Assembly (NCBI GenBank): GCA_036390755.1
Contig: DASWBH010000005.1
Span: 1 to 15,912 of the forward strand
Direction of reading: 5' to 3'
From: DASVHS01 sp036390755
Lineage (GTDB): Bacteria; Acidobacteriota; Thermoanaerobaculia; Gp7-AA8
DNA: 15,912 nucleotides
In this document: positions 1 to 7,631 of the stretch, one piece after another
Layout: each line of letters starts with the position of its first letter
Position numbering within the stretch: the stretch's first letter is position 1
Notes under the pieces: generated by a model
Seen by the model: the letters and a program-made list of their open reading frames with translations, nothing else
Databases searched by the model: none
Told to the model about the DNA's origin: nothing
Position numbers and translations under genes: made by a program

Positions 1-255
1 GACGACACCGTGCCCGAGCGCTTCGATGATCTCGCCGTCGGCCGAAACGATCATCGCCGTGTGACTCCATCGCGTGTACTTCTTATCGGGTCCAGTGAAG
101 CGAAGCATCTGGCCGAACTGGATCAACCGCGCCTGCCAGCCGCTGTTATGCGTCAGGATGAAATCGCCCGGCGCGTATTGCTGCGGCGAGGCGTGATCGC
201 CGGCGGGAAACGCCACATTCGCGGCGGGCGTCTGCTGAATCTGCCGGGCTTGCAT
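1..255 (-). CDS. YiiX/C92-like permuted papain-fold hydrolase, 5' part (runs off the left edge)
   Basis: The minus strand is open from a TAG at 318-316 to the window edge. From the ATG at 255 it gives 85 residues. After about 30 poorly conserved residues comes GDFILTH (residues 30-36), then SGWQARLIQFGQMLRF, then WSHTAMIV (63-70) followed by DGEIIEALGHG. The Gly-Asp turn, the Gln-rich helix and the Ser-His-x-x-Met-Ile-Val strand match the permuted NlpC/P60 (YiiX/YaeF, peptidase C92) fold, and His65 is the expected catalytic histidine. In this family the catalytic Cys lies further toward the C-terminus, so it would be outside the window. Members are predicted cysteine hydrolases acting on amide or acyl bonds; the substrate is unknown here. 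The start is uncertain: no Shine-Dalgarno is visible, and in-frame GTG codons lie upstream between 258 and 303. The gene follows the secreted-protein gene on the same strand after an 82-nt gap. Confidence 0.6.
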   Translation of the reverse strand, partial: MQARQIQQTPAANVAFPAGDHASPQQYAPGDFILTHNSGWQARLIQFGQMLRFTGPDKKYTRWSHTAMIVSADGEIIEALGHGVV

Positions 256-337
256 CACGACATCTGAGGTGCCTGCCGGCACGACCACGTCGAGCGGCAG
301 GCACCCATCGAGACGCTACAGCGTACCGCGATCGGTT

Positions 338-820
338 TTAGTTTGAGCCGCCGTACCCTGCCGGGATCGCGTGCGCGTACCAGAAGTGGCCCGTGGGATC
401 GGAGCCGCGGTCGAAGATCACTTCGAACTCGCCCCAGATCGGGGAGCCGCCCTGACGCCAGAACGGGCTCCTCTCGAGATCGGTACCGACCCAGATGATC
501 TTCACGTGCTCCGTCGTCTTCGAGCCGTCGGGGAGCATGCCGTTCCATTCGTTGTCGACCCACGCGTCGGATGTCCACGGAGCTCCGCCGAAGCGTGCGT
601 CATCCCACGCTTTCGACCATTTCATGACGAGGTGATCGTTTGCGTACGTGGGGTCACCCCAGACCGCCCCGTCGATGATTCGATCGGTGCCGTCCGCGGC
701 TCCGACGAAGATGCGCGCCGTGTAGTTGTATCCGAACTGGTCGAATCCGCCGGCCGCCATCGCCGGAACTGCCGCAACAAACAATAAAACGACCAATGAG
801 CACACGAGTCCTCGGTTCAT
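338..820 (-). CDS. Small Trp-rich secreted protein of unknown function
   Basis: 160 residues. The start ATG at 820 is fixed by a strong ribosome site (AGGAG at 831-827, six bases before the ATG) and by a classical signal peptide: MNRG, a hydrophobic core LVCSLVVLLFVAAVPAMA, and probable cleavage after AMA (near residue 22). The mature part of about 138 residues is rich in Trp, Asp and Gly, with runs such as GYNYTARIFVGAADG, WGDPTYANDHLVMKWSKAWDD, WVDNEWNG and HVKIIWVG. It has no membrane segment after the signal and no cysteine beyond it. It looks like a compact beta-rich extracytoplasmic domain. I do not recognise an enzyme motif and assign no function. The gene lies 68 nt downstream of the ligase on the same strand, but a palindromic element separates them, so co-transcription is uncertain. 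Confidence 0.85.
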   Translation of the reverse strand: MNRGLVCSLVVLLFVAAVPAMAAGGFDQFGYNYTARIFVGAADGTDRIIDGAVWGDPTYANDHLVMKWSKAWDDARFGGAPWTSDAWVDNEWNGMLPDGSKTTEHVKIIWVGTDLERSPFWRQGGSPIWGEFEVIFDRGSDPTGHFWYAHAIPAGYGGSN

Positions 821-826
821 CCTTCT

Positions 827-831
827 CTCCT
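827..831 (-). promoter_or_regulatory. Strong Shine-Dalgarno deciding the start of the secreted protein
   Basis: Read on the minus strand, the leader is AAAGGAGAGAAGG followed directly by ATG at 820. AGGAG sits six bases from the start. This selects the signal-peptide ATG over upstream in-frame starts that would add 66 charged, non-signal-like residues. Confidence 0.7.
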
Positions 832-852
832 TTGTTTGGAAACGCGCGGAAG

Positions 853-888
853 CTACGGCCGTAGGAGCGAGATCGCTCGTGACTACGG

Positions 889-893
<5 letters not shown>
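853..893. repeat. REP-like palindromic element, possible terminator, containing the ligase stop codon
   Basis: CTACGGCCGTAG (853-864) is a perfect 12-base palindrome. In addition, CCGTAG (859-864) can pair with CTACGG (883-888) and GAGCGA (865-870) with TCGCTC (873-878). This gives a 12-bp hairpin interrupted by a 4-base bulge (GTGA). A second CTACG follows at 889-893. The ligase TAG (891-889) is inside the element. There is no T-tract on either side, so it is not a standard intrinsic terminator. Nested palindromes at a gene end are typical of dispersed REP/BIME-like elements. Only one copy is in this window, so its dispersal is inferred. Confidence 0.5.
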
Positions 894-2475
<1,582 letters not shown>

Positions 2476-2512
2476 TCATCTATGATGCGCCTCGGATGCG
2501 CCTCGCCAACCA

Positions 2513-3313
2513 GTGAAGCGTCACGCGCGCGCAGGCGGATCGGACTCGGTTTGCGCAGGGGGCCGTCGCCTCGAGTGCAGCTGGTTCGGCCCCCCACCGA
2601 CCGAATCCCCCACCCTCGTCTTCCTCCACGAAGGCCTCGGGTGCGTCGCGTCGTGGCGAGAGTTTCCGAAGTCCGTGGCCGAGGCGACGGGGTGCGGCGC
2701 GCTGGTGTATTCGCGGGCGGGTTACGGCCAATCGGATCCGGCCGAGCTGCCGCGGCCGATCCGCTACATGCACGACGAGGCGGTCGTGCTCGATGAGGTC
2801 CTGCAGAGGACCGGCGTCCGCAACGCGATCCTCGTCGGCCACAGCGACGGCGCGTCGATCGCGCTGATCTACGCCGGCAGCGCCAAGCGCGAAATCCTCC
2901 GCGGGTTGATTCTCGAAGCGCCACACGTCTTTGCCGAGCCGTCGGGAATCGAGAGCATCGCTGCGATGAAGGTGCAGTACGAGAGCTCCGATCTCCGCGA
3001 CCTGCTGGCGCGGCATCACGGCGAGAACGTCGACTGCGCGTTTCGCGGCTGGAACGACGTCTGGCTCGATCCCGGGTTTCGCGACTGGAACATCGAGGAG
3101 TTCCTCCCCGCGATCGACGTGCCGATCCTGCTGCTGCAGGGCTCGGAGGACGAGTACGGATCGTGGGAGCAGATCAAAGCCATCGAAGGAAAAGTGCGCA
3201 GCGAGGTCAAAGCGATCCGGATCCCGACGTGCGGACACGCTCCACACCGCGACCATCCCGGCCTCGTGCTCGCCGCGATGACGGCGTTCGTGCTCGAGGA
3301 AGTGCTGAAGTAG
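2513..3313 (+). CDS. Alpha/beta-fold hydrolase next to benzoate-CoA-type ligase
   Basis: 266 residues from a GTG start. In-frame TGA at 2483-2485 limits upstream extension, and no ATG precedes the conserved region. The fold is complete: oxyanion-hole segment LVFLHEGLG (35-43), nucleophile elbow GHSDG with Ser111, acid GSEDEYG with Asp213, and base CGH with His242. It is cytoplasmic, with no signal peptide. Similar hydrolases often neighbour benzoate-CoA ligase in box (aerobic benzoyl-CoA) clusters, where ester or thioester hydrolysis is proposed; that is family and context knowledge, not proof of substrate. It is divergent from the ligase with a very short shared leader, and its stop is three bases from the stop of the convergent response regulator. 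Family call high; substrate unknown. Confidence 0.88.
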   Translation: MKRHARAGGSDSVCAGGRRLECSWFGPPPTESPTLVFLHEGLGCVASWREFPKSVAEATGCGALVYSRAGYGQSDPAELPRPIRYMHDEAVVLDEVLQRTGVRNAILVGHSDGASIALIYAGSAKREILRGLILEAPHVFAEPSGIESIAAMKVQYESSDLRDLLARHHGENVDCAFRGWNDVWLDPGFRDWNIEEFLPAIDVPILLLQGSEDEYGSWEQIKAIEGKVRSEVKAIRIPTCGHAPHRDHPGLVLAAMTAFVLEEVLK

Positions 3314-3316
3314 CGT

Positions 3317-3685
3317 CTACGCGCCGATGAGGTCCTGGATCATCTCCAGCAGTTTCTGCTCGTCGGCCGGCTTCTGCACATACCGGTCAGCTCCTTCGTC
3401 GAGCGCTTTCTGTTCGTGACTGGCGCGGTCGAGACCGGACACCACGATCACCGGGACGACGGACAGCGCCGGCACCGACTTGAGCCTCTGCAGCACGATG
3501 AATCCGCCGCCGCCGGGAAGTCCGAGGTCGAGGATGACCAGGTCCGGATTCTGCTTTCGCGCTTCGGAGAACGCACCGATCGCGTCGCCGCTCATGATCG
3601 TCTGATAGTTCGTGCGCAGCAGAGCGTTCATGATCTGCCGCGCTACCGGATCGTCATCCACGATCAGAATCTTCTTCTTGGTCAC
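3317..3685 (-). CDS. Stand-alone response regulator receiver domain protein
   Basis: 122 residues, a single CheY-like receiver with no output domain. The phosphorylation machinery is complete: acidic pair Asp10/Asp11 in ILIVDDDP, phosphoacceptor Asp53 in VILDLGLPGGGG, Ser83 in VVSG and Lys105 in VQKP. It starts with GTG at 3685; the leader has no clear Shine-Dalgarno. It probably signals by protein-protein contact or serves a phosphorelay. No histidine kinase lies in this window, so the partner is encoded elsewhere. It is convergent with the alpha/beta hydrolase (three bases between stops, no room for a terminator) and divergent from the MmcQ/YjbR gene (39-nt gap). Confidence 0.93.
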   Translation of the reverse strand: MTKKKILIVDDDPVARQIMNALLRTNYQTIMSGDAIGAFSEARKQNPDLVILDLGLPGGGGFIVLQRLKSVPALSVVPVIVVSGLDRASHEQKALDEGADRYVQKPADEQKLLEMIQDLIGA

Positions 3686-3712
3686 GGCGGTATCTTACGG
3701 CGCGCGAGGATC

Positions 3713-3718
3713 AAGGAG
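3713..3718 (+). promoter_or_regulatory. Shine-Dalgarno of the MmcQ/YjbR gene
   Basis: AAGGAG lies six bases before the ATG at 3725. It settles the start at MAKSASN rather than at in-frame codons far upstream that would overlap the response regulator antisense. Confidence 0.7.
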
Positions 3719-3724
3719 CGAGAC

Positions 3725-4126
3725 ATGGCCAAAAGCGCGAGCAATCGGAAAATCGCGGACGCGCTGCGCGATCGTGCGCTTTCTTATCCGGAGACGACCG
3801 AAGACTTTCCGTGGGGCGAGAGCGCGTTCAAAGTCAAAGGGAAGACGTTCACTTTCATGCGCGCGACCGATGAAGAGATCAGCGTGACGATGAAATTGCC
3901 GAAGTCGCGAGACTTCGCGCTGACTCTCCCCCGATCGGAGCCGTCGCAGTACGGGATGGGCAAGTACGACTGGGTGACGATGCGGCCGACGGCGAAGACT
4001 CCGCTCGACGTGCTCTTCTCGCTGATGGAAGAGAGCTTCCGCGCGAACGCGCCGAAACGCATCGTGGCGCAGCTCGAACGCTCCGCCGAAGTGAAGGCCG
4101 CGTCGAAGCGCGCGAAGAAACGGTGA
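3725..4126 (+). CDS. MmcQ/YjbR family protein
   Basis: 133 residues, typical family length. Recognisable features are an N-terminal helix, SYPETTEDFPWGESAFKVKG with the Pro-Trp-Gly turn, the strand KTFTFM, SVTMKLP, then YGMGKYDWVTM and a C-terminal helix with LFSLMEESFRANAPKRIVAQL. This is the CyaY-like fold of the MmcQ/YjbR (DUF419) family. These are small cytoplasmic proteins annotated as DNA-binding by fold; the actual role is unknown. The Lys/Arg-rich C-terminus (KAASKRAKKR) could contact nucleic acid. The start is supported by AAGGAG six bases upstream. The next gene starts four bases after its stop, so the two are probably co-transcribed. Confidence 0.88.
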   Translation: MAKSASNRKIADALRDRALSYPETTEDFPWGESAFKVKGKTFTFMRATDEEISVTMKLPKSRDFALTLPRSEPSQYGMGKYDWVTMRPTAKTPLDVLFSLMEESFRANAPKRIVAQLERSAEVKAASKRAKKR

Positions 4127-4130
4127 GCGC

Positions 4131-4325
4131 GTGATCTGGGCTGGCATCGCCGTCATCGCGCTCGCCGGAGTGGCGATCCTCGTCGCGCGGCGCCCGCTCG
4201 CGCGCATGCAGGCGATCCTGGCGGGCGGGACGACGCCGGCCGGCTGCGTGATCGCGGAAGGACTGCTGCTGCTGTTGCTCGCGGCCCTGTTCGCCGTCCT
4301 GCATGCGAGAGGATTCTTCGAATGA
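4131..4325 (+). CDS. Small two-helix integral membrane protein
   Basis: 64 residues from a GTG four bases after the MmcQ/YjbR stop, a spacing that suggests translational coupling. The first hydrophobic segment covers about residues 2-19 (IWAGIAVIALAGVAILVA) and is followed by RRPLAR. The second covers about 40-58 (CVIAEGLLLLLLAALFAVL). A short polar loop containing GGTTPAG joins them. The arginines after helix 1 suggest a cytoplasmic loop by the positive-inside rule. No family recognised. The gene is real rather than chance mainly because of its tight placement, hydrophobic pattern and lack of an opposing gene, but it is short and has no clear ribosome site. Confidence 0.55.
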   Translation: MIWAGIAVIALAGVAILVARRPLARMQAILAGGTTPAGCVIAEGLLLLLLAALFAVLHARGFFE

Positions 4326-4345
4326 AGGCCGCGCCTGAACGACGC

Positions 4346-6532
4346 TCAGAATGTCTTGCCGATCGTCACGTAGACGCGGCCGTGGCCGGTCTCGGCACGC
4401 CCGTATCCGACGATGATCGGACCTGCGATCGTCTCGGCGCCGGCGACTGCCGTCACCGAGCGATGAATGTCGCTGAGCCGCGCGGGCGCGCCGGCGAGCC
4501 ACGCGTTTCCTGCTTCGAACAGCGCACCGACGTAAACGCCCTCGCCGAAATTTGCGGAGAGGTCGTACACGCGATAGTACGTTCCGGAGCGGAGGATCGC
4601 GTAGCGGTCCCCGTGCAGCTCACCGGCCGCGAATCCGCCGAGCGAGAGAAGGCCGCCGAGCGCGAACTCGTCGTAACCGGGCAGCGTCGTCTGCACATTC
4701 GTTCCGAAGCCCAATCCGACGAAGAACGTTTGTCGCGAACGGATCGTGGTGAAGACTGCCCCCTCGGCCTGCAGCTTCGAGTACTCGGCGTCGCTGCCGA
4801 GGGAGTGGCGCGCGCGGACGTACTGCGCGAAGAGATTTCCGCCGTCGTGCGGAATCGTGGGACTGTCGGTGCGGATGATCGTCAAGGTCGCGTGCAACGC
4901 GGCCTGATTGATGTTGCCCGTCGGCAGGTTGGCAGTGCCGGTGTCGAGCGTCGTGTACGCGCGCGTTCGCGTCACTCCGGTCCGCAGCTCGCCCCACTCG
5001 CCGAACGCCACTCCGGCGTCGAGCCAGGCCGTGTCCAGCCGCACACCGTACTGCGCGATGCGCCGGCCCGACTCCCAGACCGGCGACCTCCGGCGCAGCA
5101 GTTGCGCGCCGGGCGCGATGAAGTAACGGCCGGCGAAGTTGAGCGGCTGGTAGTACTCGGTGATGAATCCGTGCTCGGCACCGAACAGGATGTCGCTGCG
5201 CCACTCGGCGCCGAGAGAGTTGATGCGAGTCTTCGTGGCGTTGAACGCGACCGTGTAGCTGCTGTCGCCCTGCAGGTCGTCTTCGACGTGAAGGTTGAAC
5301 CGGAGGTATGTGGGCCCCCACGGCTTGTCTTTGAGCGTGAGGACCAGACCGCGCAGGCCGTCGTTCTCGCGAATGGAGAACGTGACCTGTTCGAAGTCAT
5401 CGAGACCGTACAGACGCGTGACGTCGTGACGAAGCCGCGCCGCGTCGAGCGGCTGGGCCGGCTCGGTGAGCATGTGCGCGCGGATGATCCGGCGATCGAC
5501 CCGCCTGCTGCCCGCCACCTCGATGAAGTCGAGCGGCCGTCCCTCTGATGTCCGATCGGGCGACGACTTGCCTGCATATCGAACTTCAGGAATCGCGAGC
5601 GGCCCGAGCTTCCCGCGCTGCTGCTCCGCTCCCTGCTCGCCGGCGGCGATGATTTTGCGCGCGTCCTCGAACTGCATCGTTCCGAACGCTGCGACTGGCG
5701 GCGCGATCACGACATCGGCCGCGGCCAGCTGCACGCGCGAGTTCTGGCGCGTCAGGATCGTCAAAACCTGACTGGTCACCGAGAAGAGCGACCCGATCTG
5801 ATCGCGCTTCATCAGCGGACTTCCGACGTCGACGGCGATGACGATGTCCGCGCCCATCGCCCGCACGACGTCGACCGGCACGTTGTCGGCGATGCCACCG
5901 TCGACGAGCAGTTTTCCGTCGTATTCGACCGGCGTAAACACGCCCGGCAGCGACATGCTCGCCCGGATCGCCTCGGCCAGAACGCCGTGGTCGAGCACCA
6001 CCGCCTCACCCGTCTCGATGTCGGCAGCGACGGCCTTGAACGGCACCGGCAACTTCGAAAAGTCGCGAACGGCGGCAACCGGAATGAGAAACGACTGCAG
6101 GAGAAAACGGAACTTCTGTGCCGAACGCAACCCGCGCGGCAGCATCACATGTGCTCCGCGCAAACCTGCCTCGAACGCGGTGAGGTACCGGTTCTCGTCG
6201 GCCTTGCGGCGGAACGACAGGTCCTTGTACTGCGTGCGATCGCGCATGGCGTCGTGCCAGTCGACGGTCGTCAGCGCCTTCTCGATTTCATCCGGCGACA
6301 TGCCGGACGCGTAGAGCCCGCCGACGACCGCGCCCATGCTCGTTCCGGCGACGTAGTCGATCGGAACGTGCAGCCGCTCGAGAACCCGGAGGACGCCGAC
6401 ATGTGCGCAGCCGCGCGCCCCGCCGCCGCCGAGGGCCAGCCCGATTTTCGGTCGCGGCGCATCGGCATGCAGAGCTCCAGCCGCGAGGAACACCGCGATC
6501 ACGAAAACGCCGGCACTTCGGCGGCCGTTCAT
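4346..6532 (-). CDS. Type Vd (PlpD-like) patatin phospholipase autotransporter
   Basis: 728 residues. A signal peptide at 1-24 (VFVIAVFLAAGALHADA) precedes a patatin domain at about 28-320. Catalytic features: glycine-rich oxyanion loop LGGGGARG (34-41), GTSMG with nucleophile Ser65, and DGG with catalytic Asp211, the Ser-Asp dyad of patatins. A POTRA-like region (about 333-405) leads into a C-terminal region (about 408-728) of alternating aromatic strands that ends in VTIGKTF. The terminal Phe is a typical Bam-recognised outer-membrane barrel signal. This order (signal, patatin, POTRA, barrel) defines type Vd secretion, in which the lipase is carried to the surface by its own barrel. The likely reaction is phospholipid acyl-ester hydrolysis. 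It is divergent from the aspartic protease with 61 nt between starts; no ribosome site is clear. Residue ranges are approximate. Confidence 0.92.
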   Translation of the reverse strand: MNGRRSAGVFVIAVFLAAGALHADAPRPKIGLALGGGGARGCAHVGVLRVLERLHVPIDYVAGTSMGAVVGGLYASGMSPDEIEKALTTVDWHDAMRDRTQYKDLSFRRKADENRYLTAFEAGLRGAHVMLPRGLRSAQKFRFLLQSFLIPVAAVRDFSKLPVPFKAVAADIETGEAVVLDHGVLAEAIRASMSLPGVFTPVEYDGKLLVDGGIADNVPVDVVRAMGADIVIAVDVGSPLMKRDQIGSLFSVTSQVLTILTRQNSRVQLAAADVVIAPPVAAFGTMQFEDARKIIAAGEQGAEQQRGKLGPLAIPEVRYAGKSSPDRTSEGRPLDFIEVAGSRRVDRRIIRAHMLTEPAQPLDAARLRHDVTRLYGLDDFEQVTFSIRENDGLRGLVLTLKDKPWGPTYLRFNLHVEDDLQGDSSYTVAFNATKTRINSLGAEWRSDILFGAEHGFITEYYQPLNFAGRYFIAPGAQLLRRRSPVWESGRRIAQYGVRLDTAWLDAGVAFGEWGELRTGVTRTRAYTTLDTGTANLPTGNINQAALHATLTIIRTDSPTIPHDGGNLFAQYVRARHSLGSDAEYSKLQAEGAVFTTIRSRQTFFVGLGFGTNVQTTLPGYDEFALGGLLSLGGFAAGELHGDRYAILRSGTYYRVYDLSANFGEGVYVGALFEAGNAWLAGAPARLSDIHRSVTAVAGAETIAGPIIVGYGRAETGHGRVYVTIGKTF

Positions 6533-6593
6533 GGACGATCAACCGAATCATCGCACCAGTTACAATCTCGCGCATCAGGGCGTCCAGCCAGCC

Positions 6594-7496
6594 ATGAAGA
6601 TTTCCCTCACCGCAGCGGCGCTGCTGATCGCGACGACGATGTCGGCGCGCGAAGACGTCCGCTGCCGTACACGCGTGATGTTCCCGCCGTCGCAGCTCAC
6701 GGTGACCGTGCCGTTCGAGCGCTCGCACAACGGCGTCTTCTTCAAAGCGCGCGTGAACAAGAACCCGGAGCCGTTGTGGTTCGGACTCGACAGCGGCGCC
6801 GCGCGCACGCTGATCAGCGAAGAGGCGGCGAAGCGACTGCTCCTCCACGGGACCGAGTCAGCGAAGATCCGCGGAGTCGGCGCCGGCGTCGTGCCGGTGA
6901 AGGTTGCGAAAGACGTCTCGATCTTCATCGATGCCGTGAAGATCGAGGGTGTCGAGATCCGCATCGCGAATCTCGCGCCGCTCAAGCCGGCGTGGGGACG
7001 AACGATCGATGGCGTCATCGGCTACGACCTGCTTTGCCGCGCGGTCGTGACGATCGATTACGAGAAGAGGACGATGACGATGACGCAGCCCGCCGTCTTT
7101 CACAACGATGGCGGCGAGTCGCTGCCCCTCGCGATCAGCGGCGGCTGGAGCTTCGTCCGCGGCACGATCAAGGTGACCGGACGTCCCGCCGTGATCGACA
7201 ACTTTCTCGTCGACTCCGGATCACAGGACGCGGTCAACCATCCGATCATCCGCGACTCGAAAGGTCCGCTGAAACCGATCAAAGCGGCCGTCGGCCTCGG
7301 CCAACCCGTCCCGGGCGTCCTCGGTCCCAACGAGTGGTTCCAGCTCGGCGGCTACACGATCGGCAGCACGTATTCGGCATGCTGCGCAGCATCGGAGGAC
7401 GCCAGCCGCCAGATCGGCGCGGAAGTGCTGTCGCGTTTTCGCGTGACCTTCGACTATCCGCATCACCGGCTCATCCTGGAACGTTCGACCCGCTAA
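6594..7496 (+). CDS. Exported two-domain retropepsin-like aspartic protease
   Basis: 300 residues. The start ATG at 6594 gives a signal peptide (MKISLTAAALLIATTMSA); an upstream in-frame ATG at 6531 would add 21 polar residues before it and overlap the patatin start. Two Asp-Ser-Gly active-site motifs are present: FGLDSGA with Asp66 and FLVDSGS with Asp207. Each half also has a following hydrophobic-Gly segment (DGVIGYDLL at 139-147 and IGAEVLSRF at 274-282). The two halves could therefore form one active site inside a single chain, instead of the homodimer of single-domain retropepsins. Cys148, Cys263 and Cys264 could form disulfides in the periplasm. The substrate is unknown. TACAAT (6561-6566) resembles a -10 box, but no matching -35 box is seen. 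The gene is divergent from the patatin. Confidence 0.85.
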   Translation: MKISLTAAALLIATTMSAREDVRCRTRVMFPPSQLTVTVPFERSHNGVFFKARVNKNPEPLWFGLDSGAARTLISEEAAKRLLLHGTESAKIRGVGAGVVPVKVAKDVSIFIDAVKIEGVEIRIANLAPLKPAWGRTIDGVIGYDLLCRAVVTIDYEKRTMTMTQPAVFHNDGGESLPLAISGGWSFVRGTIKVTGRPAVIDNFLVDSGSQDAVNHPIIRDSKGPLKPIKAAVGLGQPVPGVLGPNEWFQLGGYTIGSTYSACCAASEDASRQIGAEVLSRFRVTFDYPHHRLILERSTR

Positions 7497-7510
7497 TTCC
7501 CGCCTGACGA

Positions 7511-7539
7511 TTGACTTTGCGCCGGACGCAATGTAGAAC
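7511..7539 (+). promoter_or_regulatory. Sigma70-like promoter for the large secreted protein
   Basis: TTGACT (7511-7516) is followed after exactly 17 bases by TAGAAC (7534-7539). The -35 box matches the consensus at five of six positions and the -10 box at four of six. It lies in the 135-nt gap between the protease stop and the ATG at 7632, on the right strand, leaving a leader of about 85 nt. It is a sequence match only. Confidence 0.45.
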
Positions 7540-7631
7540 CTGCCGCACATCCCCATTTCAGGAAGTCGTACACGCCGGCGTTCCCGGTCGTCGTGTGCTG
7601 CCCAACCATCTTTCGAGAGGGAGAAGCGACC

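Noticed and set aside
10..267. 85-codon plus-strand frame at the left edge
   Set aside because: It is the antisense shadow of the YiiX/C92-like gene, which has recognisable family motifs on the minus strand.
3314..3316. Bidirectional terminator between hydrolase and response regulator
   Set aside because: Three bases separate the stop codons; no stem-loop with a T-run is seen in the flanking sequence.
4322..5548. 408-codon plus-strand frame opposite the patatin barrel
   Set aside because: Arg/Val/Glu-rich antisense composition with no motif; the minus strand carries a complete patatin-barrel protein.
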